Shown: positions 21,879-33,611 of the stretch, in pieces
Layout of the letters: each line of letters starts with the position of its first letter
Numbering within the stretch: the first letter of the stretch is position 1
Assembly (NCBI GenBank): GCA_022419385.1
Contig: JAJUBI010000003.1
Coordinates: 4,650,001-4,714,000 of the forward strand
Source of the DNA: Paraconiothyrium sp. Pb-2020
Taxonomy: Eukaryota > Ascomycota > Dothideomycetes > Pleosporales > Didymosphaeriaceae
Reading direction: 5' to 3'
DNA: 64,000 nucleotides
Program-made: the position numbers and the translations under genes
The notes under the pieces: generated by a model
What the model saw: only the letters and a program-made list of their open reading frames with translations
Database searches by the model: none
What the model was told of the DNA's origin: nothing

Positions 21879-24666
21879 ATGGTCGTTCCGAAGACCGCCG
21901 CTTTTGCGTTCCTGTCGCTCGTTCCGCAACTTGTTGAAGGGCAAAATACCACTGATAACCTGAAATATGTTAATCAGCTGATCGGAAGTGCTAATGGAGG
22001 TTCGTAAAAGCTGATCATAGAACGGGATTCCCGCTGAACTGGCAGGCAACGTTTTCCCAGGCGCGACACTGCCATATGGCATGGCAAAAGCTGTCGCAGA
22101 TGTCGACTCGGAGAGCAATCAGGGTGGCTTCACAACGGAGGGAGGCAACGTTACTGGCTTCAGTACGATGCACGACAGTGGAACGGGTATGGCATTTGTG
22201 TTCAGTTGCCCTCCCATGACACAAAGAGCTCAAGTTGCGCAGGTGGCAGCCCTTCACTCGGCAATTTCGCCTTCTTCCCTTACGCATCATGCGCCGGCGG
22301 TGACGTGAACGGATGTGTGTTCCCCAAAAAGTCACGGAAGATACCCTATAAACCAGACTCTGTCAAAGCAACTCCAGGATACTTCGGCATCGAGCTGCAG
22401 AGTGGTGTCGCTGCCGAGATGACTACTGCGCATCACACCTCTCTATTCCGCTTCAAGTTCCCTTCTACCAGCGATAACAGCCCGCTGCTACTATTAGACT
22501 TGACCGACCTCAGCGACTCACGCCAAGACAATGCAACTATTGAGGTGGATGAAACGACTGGCCAAATGTCAGGAAGTGCTCGCTTCAATCCTAGTTTCGG
22601 AACCGGCACTTACGTTGCTTACTTTTGCGCCGACTTCAAGGGCGCTTCAATACGTGACAACGGTATCTACGTGAATTCACGCGCAAGCGCGAACGTGAAG
22701 GATTTGAAGATCAACCGTTCCATCAATGGCTATCCTTTGCCTGGGGGCGGCTTCATCCGCTTCTCTGAGAATCCCGCCGATGGCATCCTTGCGCGAATTG
22801 CTGTGAGCTATATCAGCAGTGAACAGGCTTGCAGCAACGCCGAGGCGGAAATTCCTGATTTTGATTTCGAAGACACTCATACTGCGGCCGAGTCTGCATG
22901 GCGAGAGAAACTGTCGCCGATTACGATATCCTCAGAAGGCGTTGATTCGTCGTTGGTCACAAACTTCTACTCTGGAATATATCGTACCATGGTGAGCTTG
23001 TAGTCCTCACATAGCGACCTCACCGATACTAATTCTGTACAGGTCAACCCTCAGAATTATACCGGCGAGAACCCACTGTGGCAGAGCGATGAGCCGTATT
23101 TTGACTCTTTCTACTGCCTATGGGACAGCTTCCGCTCGCAACTGCCATTCCTCACTATCAACGATCCAAATGCACTAACGCAAATGATTCGTTCACTCAT
23201 TGACACATACAAAAATGAAGGCTGGCTCCCGGACTGTCACATGAGCCTTTGTAAAGGATACACGCAGGGCGGATCTAATGCAGATGTTGTACTGACGGAC
23301 GCCTTCATCAAAGGACTCACCGGCGGTATCGACTGGGACTTAGGCTACGAGGCTGTTGTTAAGGACGCCGAGGTAGAACCTTTCTTCTGGTCTGTCGAAG
23401 GTCGCGGCGGCCTGGACAGCTGGAAAAGCCTTGGTTATGTTCCTACGCAAGACTTCGATTATAAGGGCTTCGGCACAATGACTCGCTCTGTGTCTCGTAC
23501 CCTTGAGTATGCGTACAATGACTTTTGCATTGCGCAGATGGCGAGTGAGCTCGAAAAGACTGATGACGTGGAGAAGTATAAAGAACGCAGTGGTAACTGG
23601 GAGAATTTGTTTGACCGCAACCAGACCAGCTTCTTCAACAATGGAACCAACACTGGATTCGTGGGTTTCTTCCAGGGCAGATACCAGAATGGCACCTGGC
23701 ATAACCAGGATCCGCTTTGGTGCTCGACTATTGATAACTACTCGGGCAAATCCTGCTCGCTGCAGAATACTGGTCAGGAAACGTTTGAGTCCAGTTTGTG
23801 GGAGTATGGCTTGTGCGTGTCACTCGTTTTGGTACTCGAGACCGTCGCTAATATACTGCAGCTACGTACCTGGTGATCAAGCGGCTTTAATCCAACTTTA
23901 CGGCGGACCAGATGGCTTTGTGAAACGTCTTGACTACTTGCACCATCAAAACATCACTTACATCGGCAATGAGGCAAGCAGAACCACCTGCTGAGATTTG
24001 TGCGCTCAAGCTAACAATACATCAGCCGTCGTTCCTCACAGTATTCCAATATCACTACGCCGGCCGTCCTGCACTCAGTGCCAAGCGCTCCCACTTTTAC
24101 ATCCCACGTTACTTCTCGCCCCAAAACGACGGCCTGCCTGGCAACGATGACTCCGGCGCGATGGGTTCGTTCGTTGCTATGTCTATGTAAACCTCACCCC
24201 TCCAAGACCCAGATCTAGCCCATCACTAACACCGCACAGGATGGGGCTCTTCCCGAACCCCGGCCAAAACGTCTACCTCATCACACCCCCCTACTTCCCC
24301 TCCATATCCATCCAATCGCCCCTCACCGGCAAAACAGCAACCATACGCAACGTCAACTTCGACCCTACCTATACAGCCATCTACATACAATCTGCTACTC
24401 TAGACGGCGAGCCTTACACGAAGAATTGGATCGATCACAGCTTCTTCACAGAAGGAAAGGAGTTGGTGCTTACGTTAGGGAGGAACGAGAGTAGCTGGGG
24501 CACGAGCATTGAGGATCTGCCGCCGAGTTTGAGCGAGTATGCGGGTGGGAATGGGACGGCGAATGGGACTGTTACGAAGAATTTGGGTAGGAGAGGGATT
24601 ACTATGGGGATGTTGAAGGAGAGGGCGGGGTTGGGGAGTGTGGATGTGGCTGGTGTGGGGGTTTAG
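21879..24666 (+). CDS. Secreted GH92 alpha-1,2-mannosidase
   Basis: Seven exons (21879-21999, 22046-22186, 22243-22991, 23043-23812, 23862-23973, 24026-24186, 24240-24666) give 826 residues. A signal peptide (MVVPKTAAFAFLSLVPQLVE) is followed by the GH92 start NQLIGSANGGNVFPGATLPY. Later hallmarks are GSPSLGNFAFFPYA, WQSDEPYFDSFYCLWDSFRS, GWLPDCHMSLCKGYTQGGSN, DPLWCSTIDNYS, and the catalytic NDDSGAMGSFVAMSMMGLFP. GH92 enzymes are calcium-dependent exo-mannosidases that trim N-glycans or mannan, so this one should act outside the cell. Many N-glycosylation sequons occur near the C-terminus (NGT, NES). The intron at 23974-24025 has a GC donor. All joins preserve frame. Confidence 0.9.
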
Positions 24667-25394
24667 AATCGTGTTAAAGACTGGTGTTACTCGAGCAGAC
24701 TCTAGATCTGGCGTGTTTCAGCTGATAGAATAATCTGATTTCGACGTTCGGGTCTGTATTCCACACTTGGCCATTAGATCCTTTGTTAGTTGGCATCCGG
24801 CTTTGTTGTTTCAGCCCAAGGCCTGGACCCGGCGCTTTGGTTGGTTCATGAAGAAAGCCAAAATAGACGTCAAAGAGACCCCATATATAGACTGAAAATG
24901 CAAAAGGAATACGAGGAAAGGTAATGGCACAGAAGTATAGGACTCCCAGCAGGTGGCATCGTGCTACAGTGGGGTGAGAAGCAACTTGATTTTCGTCACA
25001 TTATAAGCACTGAACAACTTCGCAATGTCTAGATGAGGTCTTTGTATGCATGCGAAGGGCTTTTGAAACACTAGAGCCGAGACTTGCGCGGTGAATACAA
25101 TTTACATCAGGAGTGAAAATATTCATGATGCAGATGCCACCTTCAATCGCGATGTGACTACTTTGCACAAGATCGTAATCACAGATCTCACTGACGATCA
25201 GTAAACTATGTGATACCACACTTCACGTCTAGCTATTGCAATTGTGTTATTCCCGTGCGCATTCCCGCTTTACGCTCCTTTGTGCAGATTTTCATGACGA
25301 AGCGAAACATCGTTAAATTTCTTCGCCTCCTCGCTCTTTGTCCTGCGTTGTTACGAGAACAACCATTCTGCACTTAAATTAGCCCATCTCAATC
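24667..25394. other. Intergenic, no gene seen
   Basis: Between the GH92 gene and the mucin-like gene. No protein-like frame. Confidence 0.45.
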
Positions 25395-26201
25395 ATGGAT
25401 CATCCAACAGATAGTATTCCCTTCCCCTCTCTACTTCCCCCACCAACGATAATCCGAACATCAGTAAATATGTCAACAGCGACAAACCGGCCAGCACCGT
25501 CCACTTCTGATCAGCCAGCCCCTACCTCTAGCGAGGCTCGCTCAACGAATGCACCCTCAAGCTCAGCAGCCTTGCCAACGTCATCCAAACAAGAGCCAAC
25601 ATCGACACCGGCAGAGCCGTCTACGACTGAACCTCCGCCTCCGCCTTCATCATCAGAGGCTCCTCCACCGCCAATGAGCACGGAATCAAGTGCAGAACCC
25701 ACGCCAACGGTCGTGAGTAGCATTGACCCTCCAACTACTTCGAACCCACAGCCAACAACTACCCCCATTGACCCTTCCACAACCTCTTTCATCACCTCGC
25801 CCACAATCTCATCCTCACCCTCGGAAAGCGCCACATCAGCCGTACCAACCATCGCCCCCATCTCCCCAGGCGGCCTCCCCAACGGTGCCAAACTCGGTCT
25901 CGCCATCGGTCTACCCGTCGTCTTCGGTCTCGCGCTCCTCATGGGCCTCGTTCACTACGGCCGCAAGCGCTACCAGAACAATAAAGAAAACAAGAAGCGA
26001 GTTCAGGATATAGAAGACCAGGCACGGCTGTCGGCTTTCCAGTCGCAGATGGCGCAGGCGCCATCGACGGAGGCGAACAGGGGTGGCTCAGCTATGTTTG
26101 GTATACACCCGAGTAGGTTTGGGGAAGTGCAGCAGGATAGTGTGCAGCATTCGCAGCGGTATCAGCCGTATTCAAGGGAGAGTAATTATAGAGGATGGTA
26201 A
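25395..26201 (+). CDS. Ser/Thr/Pro-rich single-pass membrane protein
   Basis: A single exon of 268 residues. Residues 25-155 are a Ser/Thr/Pro-rich mucin-like stretch (PTSSEARSTNAPSSSAALPT; PTTSNPQPTTTPIDPSTTSF), probably O-mannosylated. One membrane helix follows (KLGLAIGLPVVFGLALLMGL, about 165-185). The start of the cytoplasmic side is basic (YGRKRYQNNKENKKR), which supports a type I/III orientation with the mucin part outside. No classical signal peptide and no WSC or CFEM domain is present. The layout resembles fungal wall-stress sensors, but no homology is claimed. Confidence 0.68.
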   Translation: MDHPTDSIPFPSLLPPPTIIRTSVNMSTATNRPAPSTSDQPAPTSSEARSTNAPSSSAALPTSSKQEPTSTPAEPSTTEPPPPPSSSEAPPPPMSTESSAEPTPTVVSSIDPPTTSNPQPTTTPIDPSTTSFITSPTISSSPSESATSAVPTIAPISPGGLPNGAKLGLAIGLPVVFGLALLMGLVHYGRKRYQNNKENKKRVQDIEDQARLSAFQSQMAQAPSTEANRGGSAMFGIHPSRFGEVQQDSVQHSQRYQPYSRESNYRGW

Positions 26202-27589
26202 TATATACACCCAATCGAGGTCTTTGTCGCGAAAGGCGTTGCAGCCATAGCTTATGTTCCTAGTTAGATGCGTTTGACCATGTAACAAATTATGCTCCGT
26301 AGTCTCGAGTAATGCAACCGCAGGCGAATTCTCAGCATCATAGCGCCCCTCGCCGTTCTATGACAGTTAAACCTACTTGGGATTACCCACTGAATTCATG
26401 GACACCAGGAATATGCGCGCGTTAGAATTGTTTTTCTTGCTGTAACATAAGTCACTGCGTAGCAACACGCGCTGCAGGGCGAGACACATCTTTGTTTGGA
26501 GCTTCGTTTTCTCCAGCCTACGTCTGTACATGGACAAGCCTATTTAAAATTGATACAACTGTTCTTGTTCTTCTATCAAGGTATGCATGCTGAGAGTAGC
26601 TAGAATATAGTAACCCAATGTGTGTTCCCGACAGTCTTTGCTGTTCGCGCGAAGAAAGTGCTGGAATCCATGTTCCCTGTTTTGATACGCTCTTTAAGCC
26701 TTTATCTGTGGTCTTCACCATTATAAAATTGCTTCTAGTCCACGAAGTTGCAGAAGAGACTAGCCATTACAAGATTTCGATAGGTACCTAATTAACGGGA
26801 TTAACTGCATGGACAGAGTGGTCGATACAGTAAGTAATACGGCAGTTCTCAAATTCAGAGCCTAATACGTAAATGCGCTTCGGTTGAGGATAAGCTCTGA
26901 TGATAGACATAGCACATAGACTGATGTGCCCCAAGCCTATCAGGCAGGAACACGTACAGCGTAACACACGTCCTCCGAACAGATGAGCTCAAAGTCCAAC
27001 TTGAAGTCTCCGCACTGAATCAATCAGAAAAAAGGAAACAATTCTAAAATGACAAGCTGCCCTTATTCTAGATTTTCTCTATCCTTTAACGATGTTTGAG
27101 CATATGCCCCACATCCAATGATACAAGTTACTTTCTTTCACTTCTTCTTCCCTTTTAGGGAGCAGCACGATGCTGGTCAGATACGAAAGGGTACTCATCG
27201 CGCTTCTTCATCTCTTTCGAGTCTCAACATGTCCACAAGCGTGGTGAATGAGCAGGCGTCGCGAACCGTTGCCGAGCGCTCCCCATCGCTGAGCTCAGCT
27301 TTGTAACCTGTGTATCTGACGATATGGAGATCCCAAGACATCCTCTGTCCAAGCTGCCGTTGGACGAAACACTACCAGACGAATACTCCTTCCGCCTGGA
27401 TGTGGCCTATGATGTGACTCCTAAAACGATCTTCGTAAGCAAGTGTGCCATGACCTTGACTCCAACCGCTTCTTGCAATTCCCTCGTAGCGTGTTTATGC
27501 AACGTCAATCAGTGATCCTGCTAAAATAAATTCCACCGGTAGTTCCTCAATACCCAACAAAATCGCTCCCTCTGATAACCGTCCCACTT
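26202..27589. other. Long intergenic region, nothing supported
   Basis: Only short frames without motifs, such as 27118-27306 and 27324-27515 on the plus strand. Either could be a decayed small gene, but nothing supports it. Confidence 0.4.
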
Positions 27590-29865
27590 CTAAACAAGCG
27601 TAACAAGCCGTAGGTATGTCTCATCAAAAGGCGTTGATTCATCTTGAACATTATCATAACGTGCTTTGCCAGTACCAATCCTTTCAAAGATGTCTGCCTT
27701 TCCATCAAGGCATTTTAGAACGAGGAACTTTTGAGTCAACGTCAAGACAAGCGACTCTTGTGGTAAAGTACCAGGCTCATACTTCGATTTTTCGTCTATC
27801 TGAAGAAACATCTGCATTTCGAGGCAGTAGACTTCGGAATCCTTAGGAGGAGTCGTGTCATCGAACATTGCATTGACGGAATAGGGAACGGTTTCTTGTT
27901 CCTCTTCATCATCTTGACTTGCCTGTGGAAAGATTAAAGTAGTCCCGTATTCCGTACCGATCATCATATTCGGGTCGCCAACTCGCACTCGAATGACGCG
28001 TCCCTGGATTCGTAATTCTGCTTTTTCCAGTGGCGTGCTTAGTTCCCTACCCGACCAAACAACTTCTATAGAAATTACTTTGGTCTGGACTTGTATGGGG
28101 CCCCCTATGTTGGGGACACACAATCTCATGGGCGAAAGAGGCGCCGTATAACCCAACCAGGTCTAGGAAGGCAAATTGGTCTTTAGGATCCTCTGGTATG
28201 GCTCTAGTGGTTCTAAAGTCCATTGTAAGTTGAATAATAGTTGATTATGTATAAGGCCTAGCATAATCTGAGATAAGCCGGGTAGTCGCTGATAAAACTG
28301 TGTAATACCTGCACAGGCGTATAATTTATCTTCGGCCTTAGTAAAGGTACACTTTGAATAGTCAGTCGCCCATAACTACTAGAGGCCTACCAATTCACTT
28401 TCCGTAACCAATTCCAACGGAGCAAAAGACGACTATAGGTCTCTCTCTGGATGCCTGTGGAGTAACATAGGTTTATGCCTGATTCAAGTATGGTGCTGTC
28501 CTCGGATTCCACTGCCTTGAGATATTGCTAGTAGACTTGATCTTGCGTAAAATATAAGATTCGGGTAGAAAGAACTATTTCCTGGAAAACCTAGCCATGG
28601 GTGTTTAGTGGGCTACTAGCCACTTTTTAAGGACTGGCATACGTAGAGCGAAGCGTCCCCTAGAGCATACATCGACTTTTATTACTACTGAACTACGACC
28701 CAGGAAGCCTTAAACAGAGAAAAGGGCCCTGGTCAAGATCCAGGAAGCAACCTCCGTGAGCATCGCTAGAAGAGCTTGCCGCTGTTGTGACAAACGCATT
28801 TTAGTACACTATATTTATTCTAGCGGATTCAGTTACCTAGTCTACTTCACTATCCTATATAATGCAAAGTAAGTTAATCTAAAGGTGTATTAGACTAAGC
28901 GCCTTTGTGATGTAAATCGCGTCTGTGAAGTTTTTTGGTAACTTTATAATTGGTATTGACGTAAAGTATTAATCGAGGTTGCTTGTTGTGGTCGAGAATA
29001 TAGACTTTGAAGACCCCTAACAATGACTCAGCGCGGCGTACGGGATAGATGTCAAAGTGTCACTCAACAATATGAGTCAAATATAGTTTGATCCTGTAGA
29101 TTAGTCGATCTACACTAGCCTCGTTAGTAGGCCGCGCACTTTATACTAAGTGCATTTAGGGTGTTCTATTTCACATTCCTTCAACCATACCTGAAACAAA
29201 TTGGCTCATGACTGGAGTGTGGGCTAACTGCGGCGCCAAATGGACCTATCAGAGATATCGCCTATGGATGTATCAGTGTGAGCTATATTTTCATTATTGA
29301 GATAATTACTTGAATTAGGACAGAATGCCATGGCAAGTATACAATGGCCCTTTATCTGGAAGCTAATATTTATGATGGAATGCGCTATTGCTTGCTGGCT
29401 GTTGGGGTTGCGGGTGTAAACTGTGAATATAGGTTTCTCCTGGAATACTGTGTCGCTACATGGAGCGCGGACGAGCCTAAAATAGAAATTATATAGACTA
29501 CAATAGTTAGTAGATCGACAAAGACCTTGAAGCCCACTTCGGTAATGTGTATGTTTTATGTCGTCTGAAGGGATATTTTCGAAACACTCTTTACAGAAGC
29601 CACAGAAGCTCTTCCCAAGAGCTCTGGGAGGCCTGAAGCCCAATAATGGATTCTCAATACTAGAGAGGTTTTGCGCTCTTGCCCAGAAACTATCGGCTGG
29701 TGGTTCCGCTTGCTCGAGATATAGAATAGGAGAGCAGGGTGGGCGTGGAGAGAATTTCTGCGGCATATTGAACACTACTAAAGTGGTGAACAGACCAGAT
29801 GAACGGTAAATAAGATTTTTAAAGGTGAGAGCAGCTACCGGTCGAAGTGCATCTCTCAGGATCAC
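27590..29865 (-). pseudogene. RIP-mutated HET-domain (heterokaryon incompatibility) gene
   Basis: Read from right to left, the minus strand holds a complete HET-type gene. There is an N-terminal Cys/His segment (FCGFCKECFEN...HTHYRSGLQGL, about 29590-29500), then WLKECEIEHPKCT, then the HET core: YAALSHC-stop-G (28.98-29.04 kb), NFTDAIYITKAL, L-stop-INLLCII-stop-DSEVD, VTESARINIVY, NAFVTTAA...GGCFLD, PLNTHG-stop-VFQE and LSTRILYFTQDQVY-stop. A C-terminal region closes it (27590-28156, ending IFERIGTG...ETYLRLVTLV). Many stops sit where the family has Trp or Gln (the WG, LWID, GW-FQE and YW motifs), i.e. TGG to TAG and CAA/CAG to TAA/TAG. That is a CpA-to-TpA signature on one or other strand, as RIP produces. 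There is no ORF through the core. Confidence 0.85.
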
Positions 29866-31067
29866 CCGATCGCCGCGATCTTGATCGATGCGTTGAATAA
29901 ATGGTCCAAGCGATTATAAAAGATAGCAACAGATTTTGTGCGAACACGTGGCATGGGAATTGAACGTTCACGTTGTTGCTTAAATTAGTAAGCTCGACCC
30001 AACCTAGGGTTTCACCCAATCGCTGGCCAAACGGATACTAGCAGCTGACCGCCAGTCTCGTAAGCGGAGTAATACTGAGGTTGCTATCTAAGAAGCTGAC
30101 ATCCTTGGCTAGAATCACACTATAGACTACTGGAGGGGAGATCACCTGTGATCATAGCCCACTTAGTCAATTAGTTATTCTTCAGCTGAGTGAGTGTCCA
30201 CTCCCTAAATACCAGACGGTGCGATCCGAGATTCCAGTATCGCGATTGAGCACATTCACCTTCCTGTTAATATTTTTTCGAACTGAACGATCCAATTCTG
30301 GCGGCGCAACAACTCCCTAATATCACGTGCGTCGATCAAGTGATTTGGACAGTAAACTTAAACCTTCCGATTGGTTATCCGACATCGATGATTAGGATGC
30401 CGAAGTGTGGTATCACAAAAGAACGAGCTGTGCAAATTGATGGCAATGATGGAGTGTAATGCCCATGTGATCTTTGTTGTTGCAGTGATCATGGTAACGC
30501 AAAGACCTCTTATAGAACTTCTACTACGGTGAGGGAAGTTCTCTAGTCTTTCGCGCGCGGTAAGAGCCTGGAGGTAGCATCCATCATTGGCAATGCAACT
30601 AGTTGGTAGGCTAATGGGTGGGTAGCTCTATACCTCACAACCTGGTGGGGCACAATTAGAGGCGCTTGCGGATATGTAGCCCCGAAAATCCTAGCCTGCC
30701 TACGCAGGGCTTGTGTCATGTTCTTTCAATGGATGCCAATCTGATACAAGGTGGTGGCGATTGGAAGGCTTGGCGCGCGCTAATTGTCTACCGTGGTGCG
30801 CGAAAGGTTGTTTTTTGGGATCATTGTTTGATCATTTCGGCTTGAAAGCTATGTTAAGACCATTTTTGGACGTTAGCGCGAATATTAAGGCAATGTTACG
30901 ACCATTTTGAACACGAAATGTTGAGAACATGATTACAACAACCCCCCTTAGCGCGCTATGGTAGTTCTTGGCGATGCTAAGTCTTCGCGAATAAATGGTC
31001 TTCTTGCGACGCGCATCCGTCATCTATTATTATGTGTGATCACAGTTGGGCAATCTGGGCGTGAGAC
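29866..31067. other. AT-leaning intergenic, no gene seen
   Basis: Between the HET pseudogene and the AIM9-like gene. It holds a short direct repeat (30851-30908) and no protein-like frame. Some may be further RIP-damaged sequence. Confidence 0.4.
30851..30908. repeat. 16-bp direct repeat pair
   Basis: ATGTTAAGACCATTTT at 30851 recurs as ATGTTACGACCATTTT at 30893, one mismatch, 42 bp apart start to start. Meaning unknown. Confidence 0.6.
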
Positions 31068-32945
31068 ATGCAGAAGAACGCATCTCTAATCAAATATGCC
31101 CGCTATCGGAACGCGTTCAGTAAAAGAAGCATTGTAACAGACTCCAACTCACCTCGGCCAGTCTCACGATCGCGGCTTCCTGGTAAACTATCCTGGCTCG
31201 ACAATACTGGTCGTGTCACTGATCCAACCAGATTTGAAATATAGCGATGACGACCTATTCAACTATACCCGCGGTCGCTTCGTTTGCGATGAAGCATATG
31301 AGATGTCGCAACGCCATGTCCGCTTCAATGTCAACGAGCTAGCGCGTTGCGCTGCTGACGCTATAGGAGCGAATGCGTGTGTCAGTGTTAAGAAATATTC
31401 CGATGGCATGTGTAACAAGAGTATGCTTCTTACCATGGACAACGGCTCTCAAGTTGTGGCTAAAGTTCCAAACCCAAACGCCGGCATACCTCATTACACC
31501 ACTGCAAGTGAGGTTGCTACTATGGATTTCGTATGCTGTTCCCCAAAGTCCGTTACAACTAGATGATATGACTAAACTAATGTACTACAGGTACATAATG
31601 TTTTGGGCACTCCCGTTCCCAGAGTCTTGGCGTGGAGTTCCAAGGCCCAGGACAACTCTGTTGGAGCAGAATACATCATCATGGAGAAGGCTCAAGGAAT
31701 CGAGCTGGAAAAGATTTGGCCGAGTATGAATACCAAAAACAGGCTTGCACTCGTTAAGAACATTGCTGGTTTCCAGGAAGCCTGGACCTCGATCTCCTTC
31801 AAGAGGTTTGGGAGTCTTTACTATGCGAATGATCTAGATGAATCAAGCGAAAGTGAGCCGCTCTACGTCGATGCAAACGGAATCGATACTATAAATGAAA
31901 GGTTTGCTATTGGGCCATCTACAGGACGCGAAATGGTTGATAATGGCAGAGCAACCGTCCGATTTGACAGAGGGCCATGTAAGACTCACGTCTTCTAGAA
32001 CGAGTTCATTTGAACTAATGAGGTCAAGGGAATTCTCTGGAGGAGTTTCTTAATGCAATTGGACATCGAGAAATCGCTTGCGTTAGCCAACTTCCTCATC
32101 TCCCCAAATCGCCAATTACTCTCTCCGGCCCGGGCACCTACGAGCCGACGAGAGAAAGAAAGCTCAAAGCCCTGCACTACTATCTCGGATTGATCGAATT
32201 CCTCGTTCCTGTAGATCGAGTTATTTCATCAGCGCATCTCTGGCATGGCGACCTACATGTCGCGAACATCTTCGTCAAGCCTTCGCAACCTACCGAAGTT
32301 GTGAACCTTATAGATTGGCAATCTACTGAACTGTCGCCTCTATACTATCACGCCCGTCAACCTCGTATTCTCGACTATGACGGACCGCCTGTCTCCGGTC
32401 TAGAGCGACCACAGCTACCGAAAGAAGTGGGCAAGCTTGAGGCAAATGCGAGGAAACATGCAGAGACCTTGTATTTACAGCAGTCACTCTGCTCCCTCTA
32501 TAACACGTTGACTCACCATCAAAACCCGAAACTTTACGCTGCGTTTGAATTCCAGCAAACAACGAGCTACCTACTGCTACTTTTGGCTCGTAACCTCCTC
32601 ATCGACGGCGAGGCATCCTATCTCATGCAATTGGCGGAGTTAGAAGCAACATGGGATACCCTTCCTGGAGCTAAATGCTCGACTTATCCATTTTCCTTTT
32701 CACCGAAAGAACGGGAAGGAATCAAGGCCGACGTGGAAGGCGTAGAACGCGGTATGGAAGCGATGCGTGCAATTAAGGAGAACATACGTGGACTATTCCC
32801 CGAGCATGGGACTGTGAGGCACGAGCAATACGAAGAGACGCTAGACGCATTGGCGCAAATGAAGGCCCAGGCTATCGAAACATTTGCCAAGAATGAGCAC
32901 GAGAGAGAGGTTTGGCAGAAGATGTGGCCTTTTGAAAATAGATAA
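31068..32945 (+). CDS. AIM9-like aminoglycoside-phosphotransferase-fold protein
   Basis: Four exons (31068-31182, 31232-31530, 31591-31978, 32029-32945) give 572 residues. The N-terminus (MQKNASLIKYARYRNAFSKR) is basic and lacks acids, fitting a mitochondrial presequence. DDDLFNYTRGRFVCDEAYEM is the characteristic start of the AIM9 (altered inheritance of mitochondria 9) family. The kinase-like fold keeps the catalytic loop HGDLHVANIF (Asp342, Asn347) and the metal-binding IDWQ (Asp363). Other landmarks are VVAKVPNPNAG, GTPVPRVLAW and EYIIMEKAQG. Substrate unknown. Without the 49-nt first intron the frame appears broken at 31232, but GTAAAC...AACCAG splicing restores it. No motif needed for catalysis is missing. 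Confidence 0.86.
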
Positions 32946-33611
32946 CCCAATCAATCATCGTAGAAGAGTTTTCACACGTTACCCCGGAATCACATGTTGG
33001 AATATGCCGAGTTGTGATTCCTGATAATGCCTGTAGCAAGATAGCCAGTCCCTGCACTTTACTCTAACAGAGCTATTCCCATTTCATACTTGAATCGTCT
33101 CGCTCTACAGTTCCTATTCCTTGCCTCCACCTATATACTGAGTGCCCTTACTTCTCCAGAGAGCCATGAGGCTAAGAATATGGAGTCCCCGCTGCCTAAT
33201 GCGCTATTCGTGCGAACCTTGTATATAAAAACGTACAGCTGCGAATCGATAGATCGTGCAACATTTCGCGATGCCACAGATCCATCCGAATCGATGTGCT
33301 GTCCTCACACGCTTTTGGTTTAGCTACTGCTAACGATCTATCAGGACCTTTGGTTGCGAGAAAGCAATTGGCGCTATAAAGAGGTTCTGCTGAGTCAAAG
33401 GGATAATACAGCTACTAATTTTATAGCCTAAATCCTCTTCTTAGTTGCCCTAGGCGAGCGCTATAGCAAATGTCAGGATTACTAGGCTCAAGCGTGCCGT
33501 CCGGCAAGGATTCGAGTTAGTGAAAGGTAATCCGCCTAAGCGGTATTTACCATCTTTGATTCTGCCCTCAAGCAAGGGACCACTAACTCTGAGACTTGCT
33601 TCTCTTTTAAG
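32946..33611. other. Intergenic, no gene seen
   Basis: 3' flank of the AIM9-like gene up to the repeat cluster. A hydrophobic frame near 33090 lacks an ATG. Confidence 0.4.

Noticed and set aside
31183..31231. Frameshift in the AIM9-like gene
   Set aside because: A 49-nt GTAAAC...CAG intron restores the frame and the family motif exactly, so the gene is intact.
33090..33323. Small secreted protein with a signal-peptide-like start
   Set aside because: The frame has no ATG before the hydrophobic stretch and no upstream exon could be found.
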